Part shown: piece by piece, positions 18,696-27,787 of the stretch
Numbering within the stretch: the stretch's first letter is position 1
Layout of the letters: every line of letters starts with the position of its first letter
Assembly: GCF_029223255.1 (NCBI RefSeq)
Contig: NZ_JARHUC010000005.1
Coordinates: 62,001-126,000, forward strand
Length of the DNA stretch: 64,000 bases
Source of the DNA: Albimonas marina
Lineage (GTDB): Bacteria; Pseudomonadota; Alphaproteobacteria; Rhodobacterales; Rhodobacteraceae
Direction: 5' to 3'
The notes under the pieces: model-generated
What the model was told of the DNA's origin: nothing
What the model saw: the letters and a program-made list of their open reading frames with translations, nothing else
The model's database searches: none
Translations under genes and position numbers: made by a program

Positions 18696-18715
18696 GAGTT
18701 GACAGCTGTCAACTC
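18696..18715. promoter_or_regulatory. Perfect 20-bp palindrome between two convergent genes
   Basis: GAGTTGACAGCTGTCAACTC is a perfect 20-base palindrome without a spacer. It is less GC-rich than its surroundings and contains TTGACA on both strands. It sits 16 bases from the stop of the XRE regulator and 57 bases after the small membrane protein. It looks like a dimeric regulator's operator, yet its place downstream of both genes is odd; as a hairpin it would have a weak AT-containing stem. Confidence 0.5.
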
Positions 18716-18730
18716 GCGCCTCGCGCGAGC

Positions 18731-19564
18731 TCAGGCTTCGGCGCGCGGGGCGGGGGCGAGGCCGGTCAGCGCCTCGGCCGTGGCGGCGTCGGCGGGGAAG
18801 AAGCACTCCAGCGTCAGCTCGGAGAGCGTCACCTCGGCCGCCGTCCCGAAGACGGTGGTGGTGGTCAGGAACGACAGCTCCCGCCCCCCCATCGCCAGCT
18901 TCAGCGGCACCGCGATGCCGGCCAGCGGGTCGGGATGCGGGCGGGGCGAGGGGCGGGGCGCGGGGTAGTCGGCCAGCTCCTCGATCAGCGCGTCGAGCGC
19001 GGCGTCGGGGGCGAGGATCGCCTGGCCGCGCAGCCGCTCCAGCACATGGGCCCGCCACTCCGCCAGGTTGACGATCCGCGGGGCGAGGCCCCGGGGATGC
19101 AGGCTGAGCCGCAGCACGTTGACCGGCGGCGCCAGCAGCGCGGGATCCTCGACCAGCGCCAGCATCGCCTCGACGCCCGCGTTGGCCGCGAGCAGGGTCC
19201 AGCGGCGGTCGACGGCGAGGGCTGGGAACGGCTCGTGCCCCTTCAGGATCCGCTCCACCGCGGCGCGGGCGGCGGCCATCTCGGGCGCGTCGAGCGGACG
19301 CTCGGGATAGACCGGGGCGAAGCCGGCGGCGAGGAGGATGGCGTTGCGTTCGCGCAGCGGCGCCTCGAGCCGGTCGGCGAGGCGCAGCAGCATCTCGCGG
19401 CTGGGCTTCGCGCGGCCGGATTCGACGAAGGAGAGGTGGCGCTGGGAGACGTCGGCCTCGAGCGCGCAGGCGAGCTGGCTGAGCCGGCGGCGGCGGCGCC
19501 AGGCACGCAGGTGGTCGCCCACGGTCGGGGCGCCCGAAGGGGGTGGAGCGGGGGTCTGGGTCAT
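18731..19564 (-). CDS. XRE family regulator with MmyB-like C-terminal domain
   Basis: 277 residues. The N-terminal helix-turn-helix is at about 14-72, with RRLSQLACALEADVSQRHLSFVESGRAKPSREM. The remaining 200 residues contain LLAAGFAPVYPERPLDAPEM and ALAVDRRWTLLAANAGVEAML, the pattern of the MmyB-like ligand-binding domain, a PAS-like fold that binds fatty acids in studied members. The start is the ATG at 19564. Targets are unknown; the divergent side (19565-19811) has no gene, so autoregulation is the simplest guess. Confidence 0.9.
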   Translation of the reverse strand: MTQTPAPPPSGAPTVGDHLRAWRRRRRLSQLACALEADVSQRHLSFVESGRAKPSREMLLRLADRLEAPLRERNAILLAAGFAPVYPERPLDAPEMAAARAAVERILKGHEPFPALAVDRRWTLLAANAGVEAMLALVEDPALLAPPVNVLRLSLHPRGLAPRIVNLAEWRAHVLERLRGQAILAPDAALDALIEELADYPAPRPSPRPHPDPLAGIAVPLKLAMGGRELSFLTTTTVFGTAAEVTLSELTLECFFPADAATAEALTGLAPAPRAEA

Positions 19565-19745
19565 GCGCGGCCTCCCTTGCCGAAGCGCGCAGGGTAGGCC
19601 CGGCGGGGAAGCGGGTCGATGACCTGGGAGGTAATGGAAGCGACGATCGCGCGGGGGTGCGGTGAGCCTGTTGCGGGTCGGCCGGGGCCCTGGCGCGTCG
19701 CTCGGAGCCGCCGTCCCTCCGCTCGGGGCCGGTCGGGCGGCGCTG

Positions 19746-19785
19746 TCGCGGGCTGCGCCCGCGAGGCGCCCGCCCGCCGACCCCG
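19746..19785. repeat. Hairpin repeat, copy 1 (reverse orientation), after the GNAT gene
   Basis: TCGCGGGC (19746-19753) and GCCCGCGA (19757-19764) form an 8-bp stem, followed by CGCCCGCCCGCCGACCCCG at 19767-19785. The reverse complement matches the elements at 20817-20890 and 23421-23486. It starts 27 bases beyond the GNAT stop and probably acts in transcript termination or stability. Confidence 0.7.
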
Positions 19786-19811
19786 TCGCGATGCGGGGGG
19801 GGGCGGGCGTC

Positions 19812-20690
19812 TCAGCCGAGCTCGAAGGTCGTGACGCCCCAGGTCCAGCCGAGGGGGAGGTCGGGCGCCTCGCCCCGGTACATGCGCGCCGTCTCGAAGG
19901 AATAGGCGAGGCCCGCGGCCTCGGCCATCGCCACCGCCGGCGCGTTCGCCTCGGGCACGTCGAGGTTCACGGACGCGCCGGCGGGCGCGAGGGCGCAGAG
20001 GCCGGCGAAGAGGGCGTGGGCGGCCTCGGGCTCGGTCGCGAAGAGGGGGCCGATCTTGAAGCCCTCCCGGCACTCGCGGATCGTGCCGAAGCCGGCGAGG
20101 GCGCCGCCGCGGAAGGCCGCGAGGCTGCGCCGCCGCACGCCGGGGCCGGGCAGGACCCAGTCGGCGGCGAAGCGGTCGCGGGGCGCGCCGAAGCAGGCGC
20201 GGTCGAGCGACAGGATCGCCGGCAGGTCGGCCTGTTCGGGCGCGCGCAGCACGACGCCCCGCGGCGGCTCGCCCACCGACGGCACGCCGGTGAAGCGGAT
20301 GTTGCGCCCCACCCATTCGAAGCCCGAGCGGCGGTAGTTGTCCTGCTGGGCCGGCACCCCGTCGAGGCCCACGGTCCGGTCGCCCAGGTGGTGCATCCCC
20401 GCCTCCCACACCGCGAGGCCGCAGCCGGTTCCGCGCGCCGCGGGCGCGGCGATGTAGAAGCCCAGGAAGCCGAAGGCGGGCGTGTAGCGCACCACCGAGA
20501 TGCAGGACATCGGGACCCCGTCCTTCCAGCTCATCCAGAAGCCGCGGGGATCGACGGCGGCGAAGGCGTCGAGGTCGTCGAGGCCGGGGTTCCAGCCCTC
20601 GGCCGCCGCCCAGTCGATGGCGAGGGCGAACTCGTCCCTGCTGGCGGGGCGGAGGGTGAGGCCGGGCGGGGGGACGTAGAGCTTCGACAT
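19812..20690 (-). CDS. GNAT family N-acetyltransferase, tandem-domain
   Basis: 292 residues containing two GNAT-like halves. The N-terminal half (about 10-130) has FLGFYIAAPAARGTGCGLAVWEAGM, a good acetyl-CoA-binding region, and DNYRRSGFEWVGRNIRF. The C-terminal half (about 145-285) is a shorter fold with DVPEANAPAVAMAEAAGL. This two-domain layout is typical of acetyltransferases annotated with an extra YitH-like C-terminal domain. Substrate unknown. It follows the transporter/racemase unit on the same strand but after a 208-base gap with a hairpin repeat, so it is probably separate. Confidence 0.88.
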   Translation of the reverse strand: MSKLYVPPPGLTLRPASRDEFALAIDWAAAEGWNPGLDDLDAFAAVDPRGFWMSWKDGVPMSCISVVRYTPAFGFLGFYIAAPAARGTGCGLAVWEAGMHHLGDRTVGLDGVPAQQDNYRRSGFEWVGRNIRFTGVPSVGEPPRGVVLRAPEQADLPAILSLDRACFGAPRDRFAADWVLPGPGVRRRSLAAFRGGALAGFGTIRECREGFKIGPLFATEPEAAHALFAGLCALAPAGASVNLDVPEANAPAVAMAEAAGLAYSFETARMYRGEAPDLPLGWTWGVTTFELG

Positions 20691-20816
20691 GCCCCAGCAG
20701 AGGCCCCGGCGGCCGGGCGCCTGTCAAGCGCGATGCGCCTGGAATTGGAGGGATCGCGGGGGCCGCGCGCCGCGCGTGGACGCCCCTCGCCCCGGGAGGG
20801 GGCGACGCGTCGGGGG

Positions 20817-20890
20817 CGGGGTCGGCGGGCGGGCGCCTCGCGCGGCGCAGCCCGCGACAGAGCCGCCCCGCCGGCCCCGGGCTCAGGCGG
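20817..20890. repeat. Hairpin repeat, copy 2, after the racemase gene
   Basis: Begins CGGGGTCGGCGGGCGGGCG and continues with a TCGCG...CGCGA hairpin and GACAGAGCCGCCCCGCCGGC. It ends 9 bases from the stop codon of the racemase gene. It matches 23421-23486 closely and 19746-19785 in reverse. Confidence 0.7.
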
Positions 20891-20898
20891 CCCCGGGC

Positions 20899-21579
20899 TC
20901 AGGCGGCGCGGGCGGCGGCGAGGCCCGGCAGGCCGTGCATCGCCTCGGCCAGGCGCACGGCGGCGGCGACGCCGTCGATCACCGGCAGGCCCGCGTCGGC
21001 GGCCATGCCCTGGGCGAGATGGGCCATGCCCGCGCAGCCCAGCACCACCGCCTCGACCCCGTCCTCGGCGGCCGCGCGCAGCACCTCCTCGCGCACGGCG
21101 CGGGCCGAGGCCTCGGGGTCGTCCTCCAGCGCCAGCACCGGCACGCCCGAGGCGCGGACCTTCGCGCAGCGCTCGCCGAAGCCGTAGCGCGCGGCGTTCG
21201 CGGCGATCACGGGGACCGAGACCGCGAGCGTCGTCACCACCGAGAAGCGGCGCCCGCGCAGGACCGCGGCCATCATCCCCGCCTCGCCGATGCCGATCAC
21301 CGGGTGGGGGGCGGTCGCCTTCAGCTCCCACGCGCCGGTGTCGTCGAAACAGGCGATGATCGCGGCGTCGGGGGCGTTGCGCGCCGTCTCGGCCGCGTGC
21401 AGGGCGAGGACATGGGGCAGCGCCGCCTCGCCGTCCGCGGCCCCCTGGATCGCGGGGGGCGCGCCGGCGGGGTTGGTCGCGGCGATCTCGGTCCCCGGCG
21501 CGGCCACGGCGCGGGCGGCCGCCGCGATCGAGCGGGTCATCGAGGCGGTGGAGTTCGGATTGAGGATCAGCAGGCGCAT
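20899..21579 (-). CDS. Aspartate/glutamate/hydantoin racemase family protein
   Basis: 226 residues of the Asp/Glu racemase superfamily, closest in look to hydantoin racemases. The start MRLLILNPNSTASMT is typical. The two cysteines expected for cofactor-independent racemisation are in AIIACFDDTG and VVLGCAGMAHL. It begins 5 bases after the second permease gene, so it is in the transport operon; the importer may bring in an amino-acid derivative or hydantoin that this enzyme racemises. A decarboxylase of the same fold is the alternative. Confidence 0.88.
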   Translation of the reverse strand: MRLLILNPNSTASMTRSIAAAARAVAAPGTEIAATNPAGAPPAIQGAADGEAALPHVLALHAAETARNAPDAAIIACFDDTGAWELKATAPHPVIGIGEAGMMAAVLRGRRFSVVTTLAVSVPVIAANAARYGFGERCAKVRASGVPVLALEDDPEASARAVREEVLRAAAEDGVEAVVLGCAGMAHLAQGMAADAGLPVIDGVAAAVRLAEAMHGLPGLAAARAA

Positions 21580-21584
21580 TCCGC

Positions 21585-22427
21585 TCAGACCATTCCCTTG
21601 CCGGCGTCGGAGGGCGCGCGCGCCTTGCGCCGGCGCATCAGCGCGACCGCGCCGATCGAGCCGCCGATGATGACGAAGCTGAACACCGTGGTCAGCGTGC
21701 CCAGGGCGTAGAGCACCGGCGTGGTGACGTTGGTGGTCATGCCGAAGATCTCCAGCGGCAGCGTGTTCTTGGAGCCCGACGTCATCAGCGTGCGGGCGAA
21801 TTCGTCGTAGCTCAGCGTGAAGCCGAACAGCGCCACGCCCACCAGGCTGGGCCCGATGATCGGCAGCACCACGTAGCGCACCGTCTGCCAGGGCGAGGCG
21901 CCCAGGTCGCGCGCCGCCTCCTCGTAGCTTTTGTCGAAGCGGTTGAACACCGCGAACATGATCAGCAGCCCGAAGGGCAGCGTCCAGGTGAGCTGGGAGC
22001 CGAAGGCCGAGCTGAACCAGTTCGGCGTGATCCCGGCGATGTCGAACATCAGCCCCACGCCCAGCGAGACCAGGATCGAGGGGATGATCAGCGAGGTGAC
22101 CGCCAGGTAGAACAGCCAGCCCGCGCCCGCGAACTTCCGCCGGAAGGCGAGCCCGGCCATCACCGAGACGACGACGGTCACCACCATCACCATCAGCCCC
22201 AGCCGCAGCGAGCGCGAGAAGGAGCCCCAGAAGTCGCCGACCGCCTGCTGCTCGAACAGGTCGAAGAACCAGTGGGTGGAGACCCCGTTCATCGGGAAGG
22301 TCAGCCCCCCCTGCGGCCCCTGGAAGCTGAGGATGCCGATGGTCAGGATCGGGCCGTAGAGGAAGGCCACGAACAGGGCGAAGACGCCCGCGAGGATGTA
22401 GAAGGAGGCGCCGCGCTTCTCGGACAT
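21585..22427 (-). CDS. ABC transporter permease, PotC type
   Basis: 280-residue inner-membrane permease of the polyamine/putrescine importer family. It has about six membrane segments, the first at about 12-34, and the coupling EAA loop YEEAARDLGASPWQTVRYVVLPIIGP at about 165-190. It is 3 bases downstream of the partner permease. The C-terminus is short and basic. Confidence 0.93.
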   Translation of the reverse strand: MSEKRGASFYILAGVFALFVAFLYGPILTIGILSFQGPQGGLTFPMNGVSTHWFFDLFEQQAVGDFWGSFSRSLRLGLMVMVVTVVVSVMAGLAFRRKFAGAGWLFYLAVTSLIIPSILVSLGVGLMFDIAGITPNWFSSAFGSQLTWTLPFGLLIMFAVFNRFDKSYEEAARDLGASPWQTVRYVVLPIIGPSLVGVALFGFTLSYDEFARTLMTSGSKNTLPLEIFGMTTNVTTPVLYALGTLTTVFSFVIIGGSIGAVALMRRRKARAPSDAGKGMV

Positions 22428-22430
22428 GGC

Positions 22431-23345
22431 TCAGAGCTCCTTGCGGATGTCGACCAGCCGCAGCATCACGGCGATCATGATCAGCACCGTGATCAGCAGC
22501 ACCACCGCCGAGGCCGCGGCGGCCGGGTATTGCAGCAGCGCGATCTCGTTCTGGATGATGCGCCCCACGGAGGCGGACTGGGATCCGCTCATGAAGCGCA
22601 CGGTGATGAAGTCGCCCATCACCAGCGTGACCACGAAGATCGAGCCGATCATCAGCCCGGGCTTCGACAGCGGCAGGATCACGTTGGTCAGGATCTGGAA
22701 GCCCGAGGCGCCCTGGTCGCGGGCCGCCTCGATCAGGCTGCGGTCGATGCGCATCATCGAGTTGAAGATCGGCACCACCATGAACAGCGTGTAGAGGTGC
22801 ACGAAGGCCAGCACGACGGCGAAGTCGGAGAACAGCAGGAACTCCAGCGGCTCGTCGATCACGCCGATTCCTTGCAGGAACTGGTTGGCGAGCCCGTTGC
22901 GCCCCAGGAACGGCACCCAGGAGATCATGCGGATGATGTTCGAGGTCCAGAACGGCACCGTGCAGACCAGGAACAGCACCGTCTGCCAGACCACCGAGCG
23001 CACGTGGAAGGCCAGGAAATAGGCCACCGTGAAGCCGATCACGGCGGTGAAGGCCCACGACAGCGCCACGTATTTGAGGGTGTTGAGATAGGTCGCCCAG
23101 GTCACCGACGAGGTCAGCAGGTACTCGTAGTTCTCGAAGGTGAAGTCGGGGAAGAAGTCCCACTCGTTGTAGCCCCAGAAGCTGACGATGAAGATCACCG
23201 CGATGGGGATCAGCAGGAACGCCGCCAGCACCAGCGCCAGCGGGGCGACCAGCAGCCACGACGCCAGCCAGCCGGGCATCGTGCGCACCTCGGAGCCTGG
23301 GGTCTTCTCGGCCGGCGGGGCGGCGTCGAGGGGCATGTCGGTCAT
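22431..23345 (-). CDS. ABC transporter permease, PotB type
   Basis: 304-residue permease. The start is the ATG at 23345 (MTDMPLDAAPP). The first membrane segment is at about 29-50, a large periplasmic loop contains FWGYNEWDFFPDFTFENYEYLL, and the EAA loop is LIEAARDQGASGFQILTNVILPLSKPG. It pairs with the PotC-type permease to form the channel and is encoded 3 bases upstream of it. Confidence 0.93.
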   Translation of the reverse strand: MTDMPLDAAPPAEKTPGSEVRTMPGWLASWLLVAPLALVLAAFLLIPIAVIFIVSFWGYNEWDFFPDFTFENYEYLLTSSVTWATYLNTLKYVALSWAFTAVIGFTVAYFLAFHVRSVVWQTVLFLVCTVPFWTSNIIRMISWVPFLGRNGLANQFLQGIGVIDEPLEFLLFSDFAVVLAFVHLYTLFMVVPIFNSMMRIDRSLIEAARDQGASGFQILTNVILPLSKPGLMIGSIFVVTLVMGDFITVRFMSGSQSASVGRIIQNEIALLQYPAAAASAVVLLITVLIMIAVMLRLVDIRKEL

Positions 23346-23420
23346 GGGCGCGTCCCTGCGTCTGGCGGGCCTGGGAAGGCCCGGTCCCCGCCGCGGCGGG
23401 CGGGGACCGGAAGTCATGGG

Positions 23421-23486
23421 CGGGGTCGGCGGGCGGGCGCCTCGCGGGCGGAGCCCGCGACAGAGCCGTCCCGCCGGCCCCGGATC
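23421..23486. repeat. Hairpin repeat, copy 3, after the substrate-binding protein gene
   Basis: CGGGGTCGGCGGGCGGGCG is followed by a perfect 8-bp stem, TCGCGGGC (23442-23449) with GCCCGCGA (23453-23460), then GACAGAGCCGTCCCGCCGGC. It ends 2 bases from the stop of the binding-protein gene and precedes the permeases, so it may protect the upstream transcript and raise binding-protein output relative to permeases. Confidence 0.75.
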
Positions 23487-23487
23487 C

Positions 23488-24789
23488 TCAGGCGGCGATG
23501 AACTCGTTCCACTTGCGGACGAGGTACTTGTTCTCGTCCATCACCGCGTTCCAGCAGGCGACCGAGCCCATGCGCTCGTAGAAGGAGCCGCCGTCGCGGG
23601 TCTCGCCGGGCTGGGCCATCACGTCGCCGAAGGGGTTGGTGATGGGCTCCACGGCCTCCTTGCCCTCGAACCAGTAGCCCCACTCGTTCGCGGACATGAA
23701 CTCCTTCGAGGTCTCGGGCACGGCCGAGTAGTAGCCCTGGCGCATCAGGAAGCCGCCGACCCAGCCCGAGAGATACCAGTTGATGTACTCGTAGGCCGCC
23801 TCGAGCTCGAGGCCCGAGAGCGCCGCCGACAGGCCTATGCCGCCGCCCCAGGAGCGGTAGCCCTCTTCCAGCGGCTGGTAGACGCAGGGGATGCCCTTGG
23901 ACTTCACCGCGGTGATCGCGGGCGACCACATCGACTGGATCACCACCTCGCCCGAGGCCATGAAGTTCACGCTCTCGTCGAAGCTCTTCCAGAAGGCGCG
24001 GAACTGGCCGCGCTTCTTGGCGTCGGTGAAGATCGCGATGGTCTTGTCGATCTCCTCCTTGGTCATGTTGCCCTTGTCGCCGTAGGCGATCTCTCCCATC
24101 GACTCGCAGACCATGGCCATGTCCATGATCCCGATCGAGGAGATGTCGAGGATCGAGGCCTTGCCCTGGAACTCGGGGTTCAGCAGCTCATGCCAGTTGT
24201 TGATCGGGCGGCCGATCAGGTCGGGGCGGATGCCCAGCGTGTCGGCGTTGTAGATGGTGGGGATCAGCGTCATCCAGCCGGTCTCGGTGTCGGCGAACTT
24301 CTTGGAGCCCGGGCCTTCGGTGAAGCCGACGGTGTGGGGGGCGGTGCCCTGGGCGATGACGCTCTCGGGCGTCAGCTTGCCCGATTTGAAGATGCCCACG
24401 ATCTTGTCGTAGTTCTTGATCTTCGAGGTATCCATCGCCTGCAGGTTGCCGGCGCCCCAGACCTTCTTGCAGATCCAGTACTCGATGTCGGCGATGTCGA
24501 AGGAGTTGGGCTGCGTCGCCGCGCGCTGGGTGACGGAGTCGGAATCCAGCGCCGTCATCTCGAGCGTGAAGCCGAGGTCTTCCTTCACCTTCTGCGCCAC
24601 CTCGTTGAGGTTCGACACGCCCGTGCCGAACTGGCGCAGCGTCACGTCCTTGATGTCCTGCGCCCAGATCATCGGCGCGCCCAGCACGCCGGAACCGGCC
24701 GCGGCGCCCACCGCGGCCGCGCCGCCCTTCAGGATCGCGCGGCGGGACCAGCCGCCGTTCTTGGTGGTGTATTTCGTCGTCTCGGTCAT
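23488..24789 (-). CDS. Extracellular solute-binding protein of a polyamine-type ABC importer, Tat signal
   Basis: 433 residues. The N-terminus has a twin-arginine signal, SRRAILKG at 15-22, followed by a small-residue hydrophobic stretch and cleavage near IWAQD. The mature part begins VTLRQFGTGVSNLNEVAQKV and includes FTEGPGSKKFADTETGWMTLIP and WGGGIGLSAALSGLELEAAYEYINWYLSG, which fit the PotD/spermidine-binding fold. Ligand not known. It lies between the ATPase and permease genes, with a hairpin repeat directly after it. Confidence 0.92.
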   Translation of the reverse strand: MTETTKYTTKNGGWSRRAILKGGAAAVGAAAGSGVLGAPMIWAQDIKDVTLRQFGTGVSNLNEVAQKVKEDLGFTLEMTALDSDSVTQRAATQPNSFDIADIEYWICKKVWGAGNLQAMDTSKIKNYDKIVGIFKSGKLTPESVIAQGTAPHTVGFTEGPGSKKFADTETGWMTLIPTIYNADTLGIRPDLIGRPINNWHELLNPEFQGKASILDISSIGIMDMAMVCESMGEIAYGDKGNMTKEEIDKTIAIFTDAKKRGQFRAFWKSFDESVNFMASGEVVIQSMWSPAITAVKSKGIPCVYQPLEEGYRSWGGGIGLSAALSGLELEAAYEYINWYLSGWVGGFLMRQGYYSAVPETSKEFMSANEWGYWFEGKEAVEPITNPFGDVMAQPGETRDGGSFYERMGSVACWNAVMDENKYLVRKWNEFIAA

Positions 24790-24880
24790 GGTCTGCTTCC
24801 TTCTCCCTGTTGCGGGGCGGTCGGCCGACCGCCCCGGGCTCGTGTCGAACGGATCGTGCTTCGGGCCGCGCGCCGCCCCC

Positions 24881-25870
<990 letters not shown>

Positions 25871-26083
25871 GCCCTGCCGTTCCCTGGGATGCCGCGTCCG
25901 AAGCCCGGAACGGAGCAAGCGGCGTGCCAGTTGCGCGCGGGCCGGCGCTGGCGCAGATTGATCCGGGCGTCGGCGCGCGTTCCGGGCGCATCTGCCGCCC
26001 GCGCGGGCGCCGACGGCCTTTCAGGCGCCGCATTGCTGTGCAGATTGAACACGATGATAGTTCTCTTCGTATCCGCAACGTCA

Positions 26084-26096
26084 TGGATCGTATCCA
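26084..26096. promoter_or_regulatory. Candidate operator in the importer/GntR divergent region
   Basis: TGGAT-CGT-ATCCA is an inverted repeat with a 3-base spacer, about 68 bases before the GntR start. CGTATCC recurs at 26068-26074. The surrounding 26040-26100 is clearly less GC-rich than the genome and is the likely shared promoter. Binding by the adjacent GntR protein is an inference. Confidence 0.4.
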
Positions 26097-26163
26097 ATCG
26101 TCCGCCTTTGCACCGCCGGGCGCCATCGGCTAGAGCTTGCGGAGACCAGAGGGATGAACGGCG

Positions 26164-26934
26164 ATGACGCTGGGCGATGACGACGCCCGCCTCGACGAGA
26201 TCGAGACGGACTCCGCGGACGACGGCGAGGCCGGGCGGCTGTTCTCCCTGCCGCCGGGCCGCGCGCTCGACATCTGCACCCGCCTGCACAACGCCATCCT
26301 GGAGCATCGGGTCAGCCCCGGCGCGAAGCTGTCGGAAGACGAGGTGGGGGAGCTGTTCGGTGCCTCGCGCACCGTCGCCCGCCAGGCGCTGCACGCGCTG
26401 GCGCACTCCGGCCTGGTGACGATCGAGCGCAATCGCGGCGCCTTCGTCGCCCGCCCCTCCCGGCGCGAGGCGAACGAGGTGTTCGAGGCCCGCGCGCTGG
26501 TCGAGCCGCGGATCGCGACCCTGGCCGCCCAGTCCGCCACGCCCGCGCAATGCGCCGCCCTGCGCGCGCACCTGGAGCGGGAGCACGAGACGGTCGCCGC
26601 CGACGACAAGGGCCGGGCGCTGGCGCTGTCGGGGGATTTCCACGTCCGCATCTGCGACATCGCCGATCAGCAGGTGCTGGCGGGGATGGTGCGCGCGCTG
26701 GTGGCGCGCTCGTCGCTGATCATCGCGCTCTACTGGCGGCGCGCCGACGCCACCTGCGAGAGCCATGCGCACCTGGCGCTGGTCGAGGCGCTGGAGGCCC
26801 GCGACGGGACGGCGGCGGCCGAGATCATGCGGGGGCACATCGTCGACCTGCGCTCGGGCCTCGACCTGGACGAGCGGCCGGCGCCGGCGATGTCGCTGGC
26901 CCAGGCGCTGACCCGGACCGACCCGATCCGCTGA
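26164..26934 (+). CDS. GntR family transcriptional regulator, FCD domain
   Basis: 256 residues. The winged helix-turn-helix is at about 33-98, with KLSEDEVGELFGASRTVARQALHALAHSGLVTIERNRGAFV. The FCD ligand domain spans about 105-230, with EVFEARALVEPRIATLAA and HAHLALVEALEARDGTAAAEIMRGHI; its histidines and aspartate form the usual metal/ligand site. It is divergent from the ABC importer/racemase operon and most likely represses it until the imported substrate is present. Confidence 0.92.
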   Translation: MTLGDDDARLDEIETDSADDGEAGRLFSLPPGRALDICTRLHNAILEHRVSPGAKLSEDEVGELFGASRTVARQALHALAHSGLVTIERNRGAFVARPSRREANEVFEARALVEPRIATLAAQSATPAQCAALRAHLEREHETVAADDKGRALALSGDFHVRICDIADQQVLAGMVRALVARSSLIIALYWRRADATCESHAHLALVEALEARDGTAAAEIMRGHIVDLRSGLDLDERPAPAMSLAQALTRTDPIR

Positions 26935-27035
26935 GCGCCGCGCCGCCCTGCCCTGCGGGGCCTAGGGCGGAATGCGCGAAGGGGACTGCGTGCGCCCCCT
27001 CCGCGGGTCCTATCCCGGCGAGGCCGGGGGCGAAA

Positions 27036-27278
27036 TCACTTCGTGAGAATCAATTTCTTCAGCCGGGTCACGCGCAGCGTGTAGACGGACCCGTCGAGCA
27101 CGATGCGGGCCTCGGCCCCGCCCGCGGTCAGCTCGCGGGCGTCGTGGATCGGCGGGGCCTTCAGCTCGGCTTCCCGGCGCAGGATCTCGCCGCGGCTGAA
27201 CTCGGGGCGGCGCGCCTCGGTCGCCCGGGCGGGCGTGGCGGGGGAGCCGGGTTCGGAAATCGGTCGGAGATAGCTCAT
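27036..27278 (-). CDS. hemP: Hemin uptake protein HemP
   Basis: 80 residues. The C-terminal half is the HemP signature: a polar segment then SRGEILRREAELKAPPIHDARELTAGG, and ARIVLDGSVYTLRVTRLKKLILTK, ending in LILTK as in the family. HemP proteins are small factors needed for full expression of hemin receptors. The start overlaps the stop of the upstream small gene by 4 bases (ATGA), and GAGGAGG lies upstream. No hemin receptor or hmu gene is in this window. Confidence 0.85.
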   Translation of the reverse strand: MSYLRPISEPGSPATPARATEARRPEFSRGEILRREAELKAPPIHDARELTAGGAEARIVLDGSVYTLRVTRLKKLILTK

Positions 27279-27433
27279 CTCGCCTCCTCAAGCCGGTCGA
27301 GCCAACGCTCGACGGAGATGTCGAGCGGGGCGAGGTCGCCGGTCAGCAGCGCCGTCCAGGCCTCGGTCCGTTCCGCCGTCGGTCGGGCCGGGCCCGCCGG
27401 GGCGGCCGTCCGCCTGATCCAGTTCCGCAGCAT
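27275..27433 (-). CDS. Small protein of unknown function translated ahead of hemP
   Basis: 52 residues beginning MLRNWIRR from an ATG at 27433 with GGAGCG 8 bases upstream. The frame is open to 27556, which would add 41 residues, but the ribosome site supports the shorter form. The C-terminus TALLTGDLAPLDISVERWLDRLEEAR is helical and acidic. Its stop overlaps the hemP start, so the two are co-translated. I do not recognise the family. Confidence 0.55.
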   Translation of the reverse strand: MLRNWIRRTAAPAGPARPTAERTEAWTALLTGDLAPLDISVERWLDRLEEAR

Positions 27434-27512
27434 GCGTTCGCTCCGCGTCCAGTCGCATACGACGCCGGTCCCGCAGGGGGGAGAAAACCCCGCCGCGCCG
27501 TCGTCCCTCAAT

Positions 27513-27541
27513 TTTCTGAGCGAAACAGTCGGATTCGTCAA
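27513..27541 (-). promoter_or_regulatory. Candidate promoter and operator of the hemP unit
   Basis: On the minus strand TTGACG (27536-27541) and CAGAAA (27513-27518) are spaced by 17 bases. The -10 side overlaps the imperfect palindrome CTCAATTTTCTGAG (27507-27520). This segment is much less GC-rich than its surroundings. An iron-responsive repressor site would be expected here from hemP biology, but I cannot assign the motif to a named regulator. Confidence 0.35.
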
Positions 27542-27787
27542 TCCCGATGATCTCACTCAGGAATAGGCCGCCGCAACGTCATGCCGGGCCTCGCGACCGG
27601 AGGCGGAACGCCGCGCCGCTCACGCCCGCGCGACGTGAATCCGCGCCGGCGCCGCGCCCGTCACCTTGACGCCCGGCAGGATTGCCGAAACTCTGGCGCC
27701 GCCACGACAAGACCAAGACCGCGATGAACGCGGTCGCCGAGACCCGGCCGCCGCCGAGGCGGTCGAGACGAAACTGGGAGGACACCC

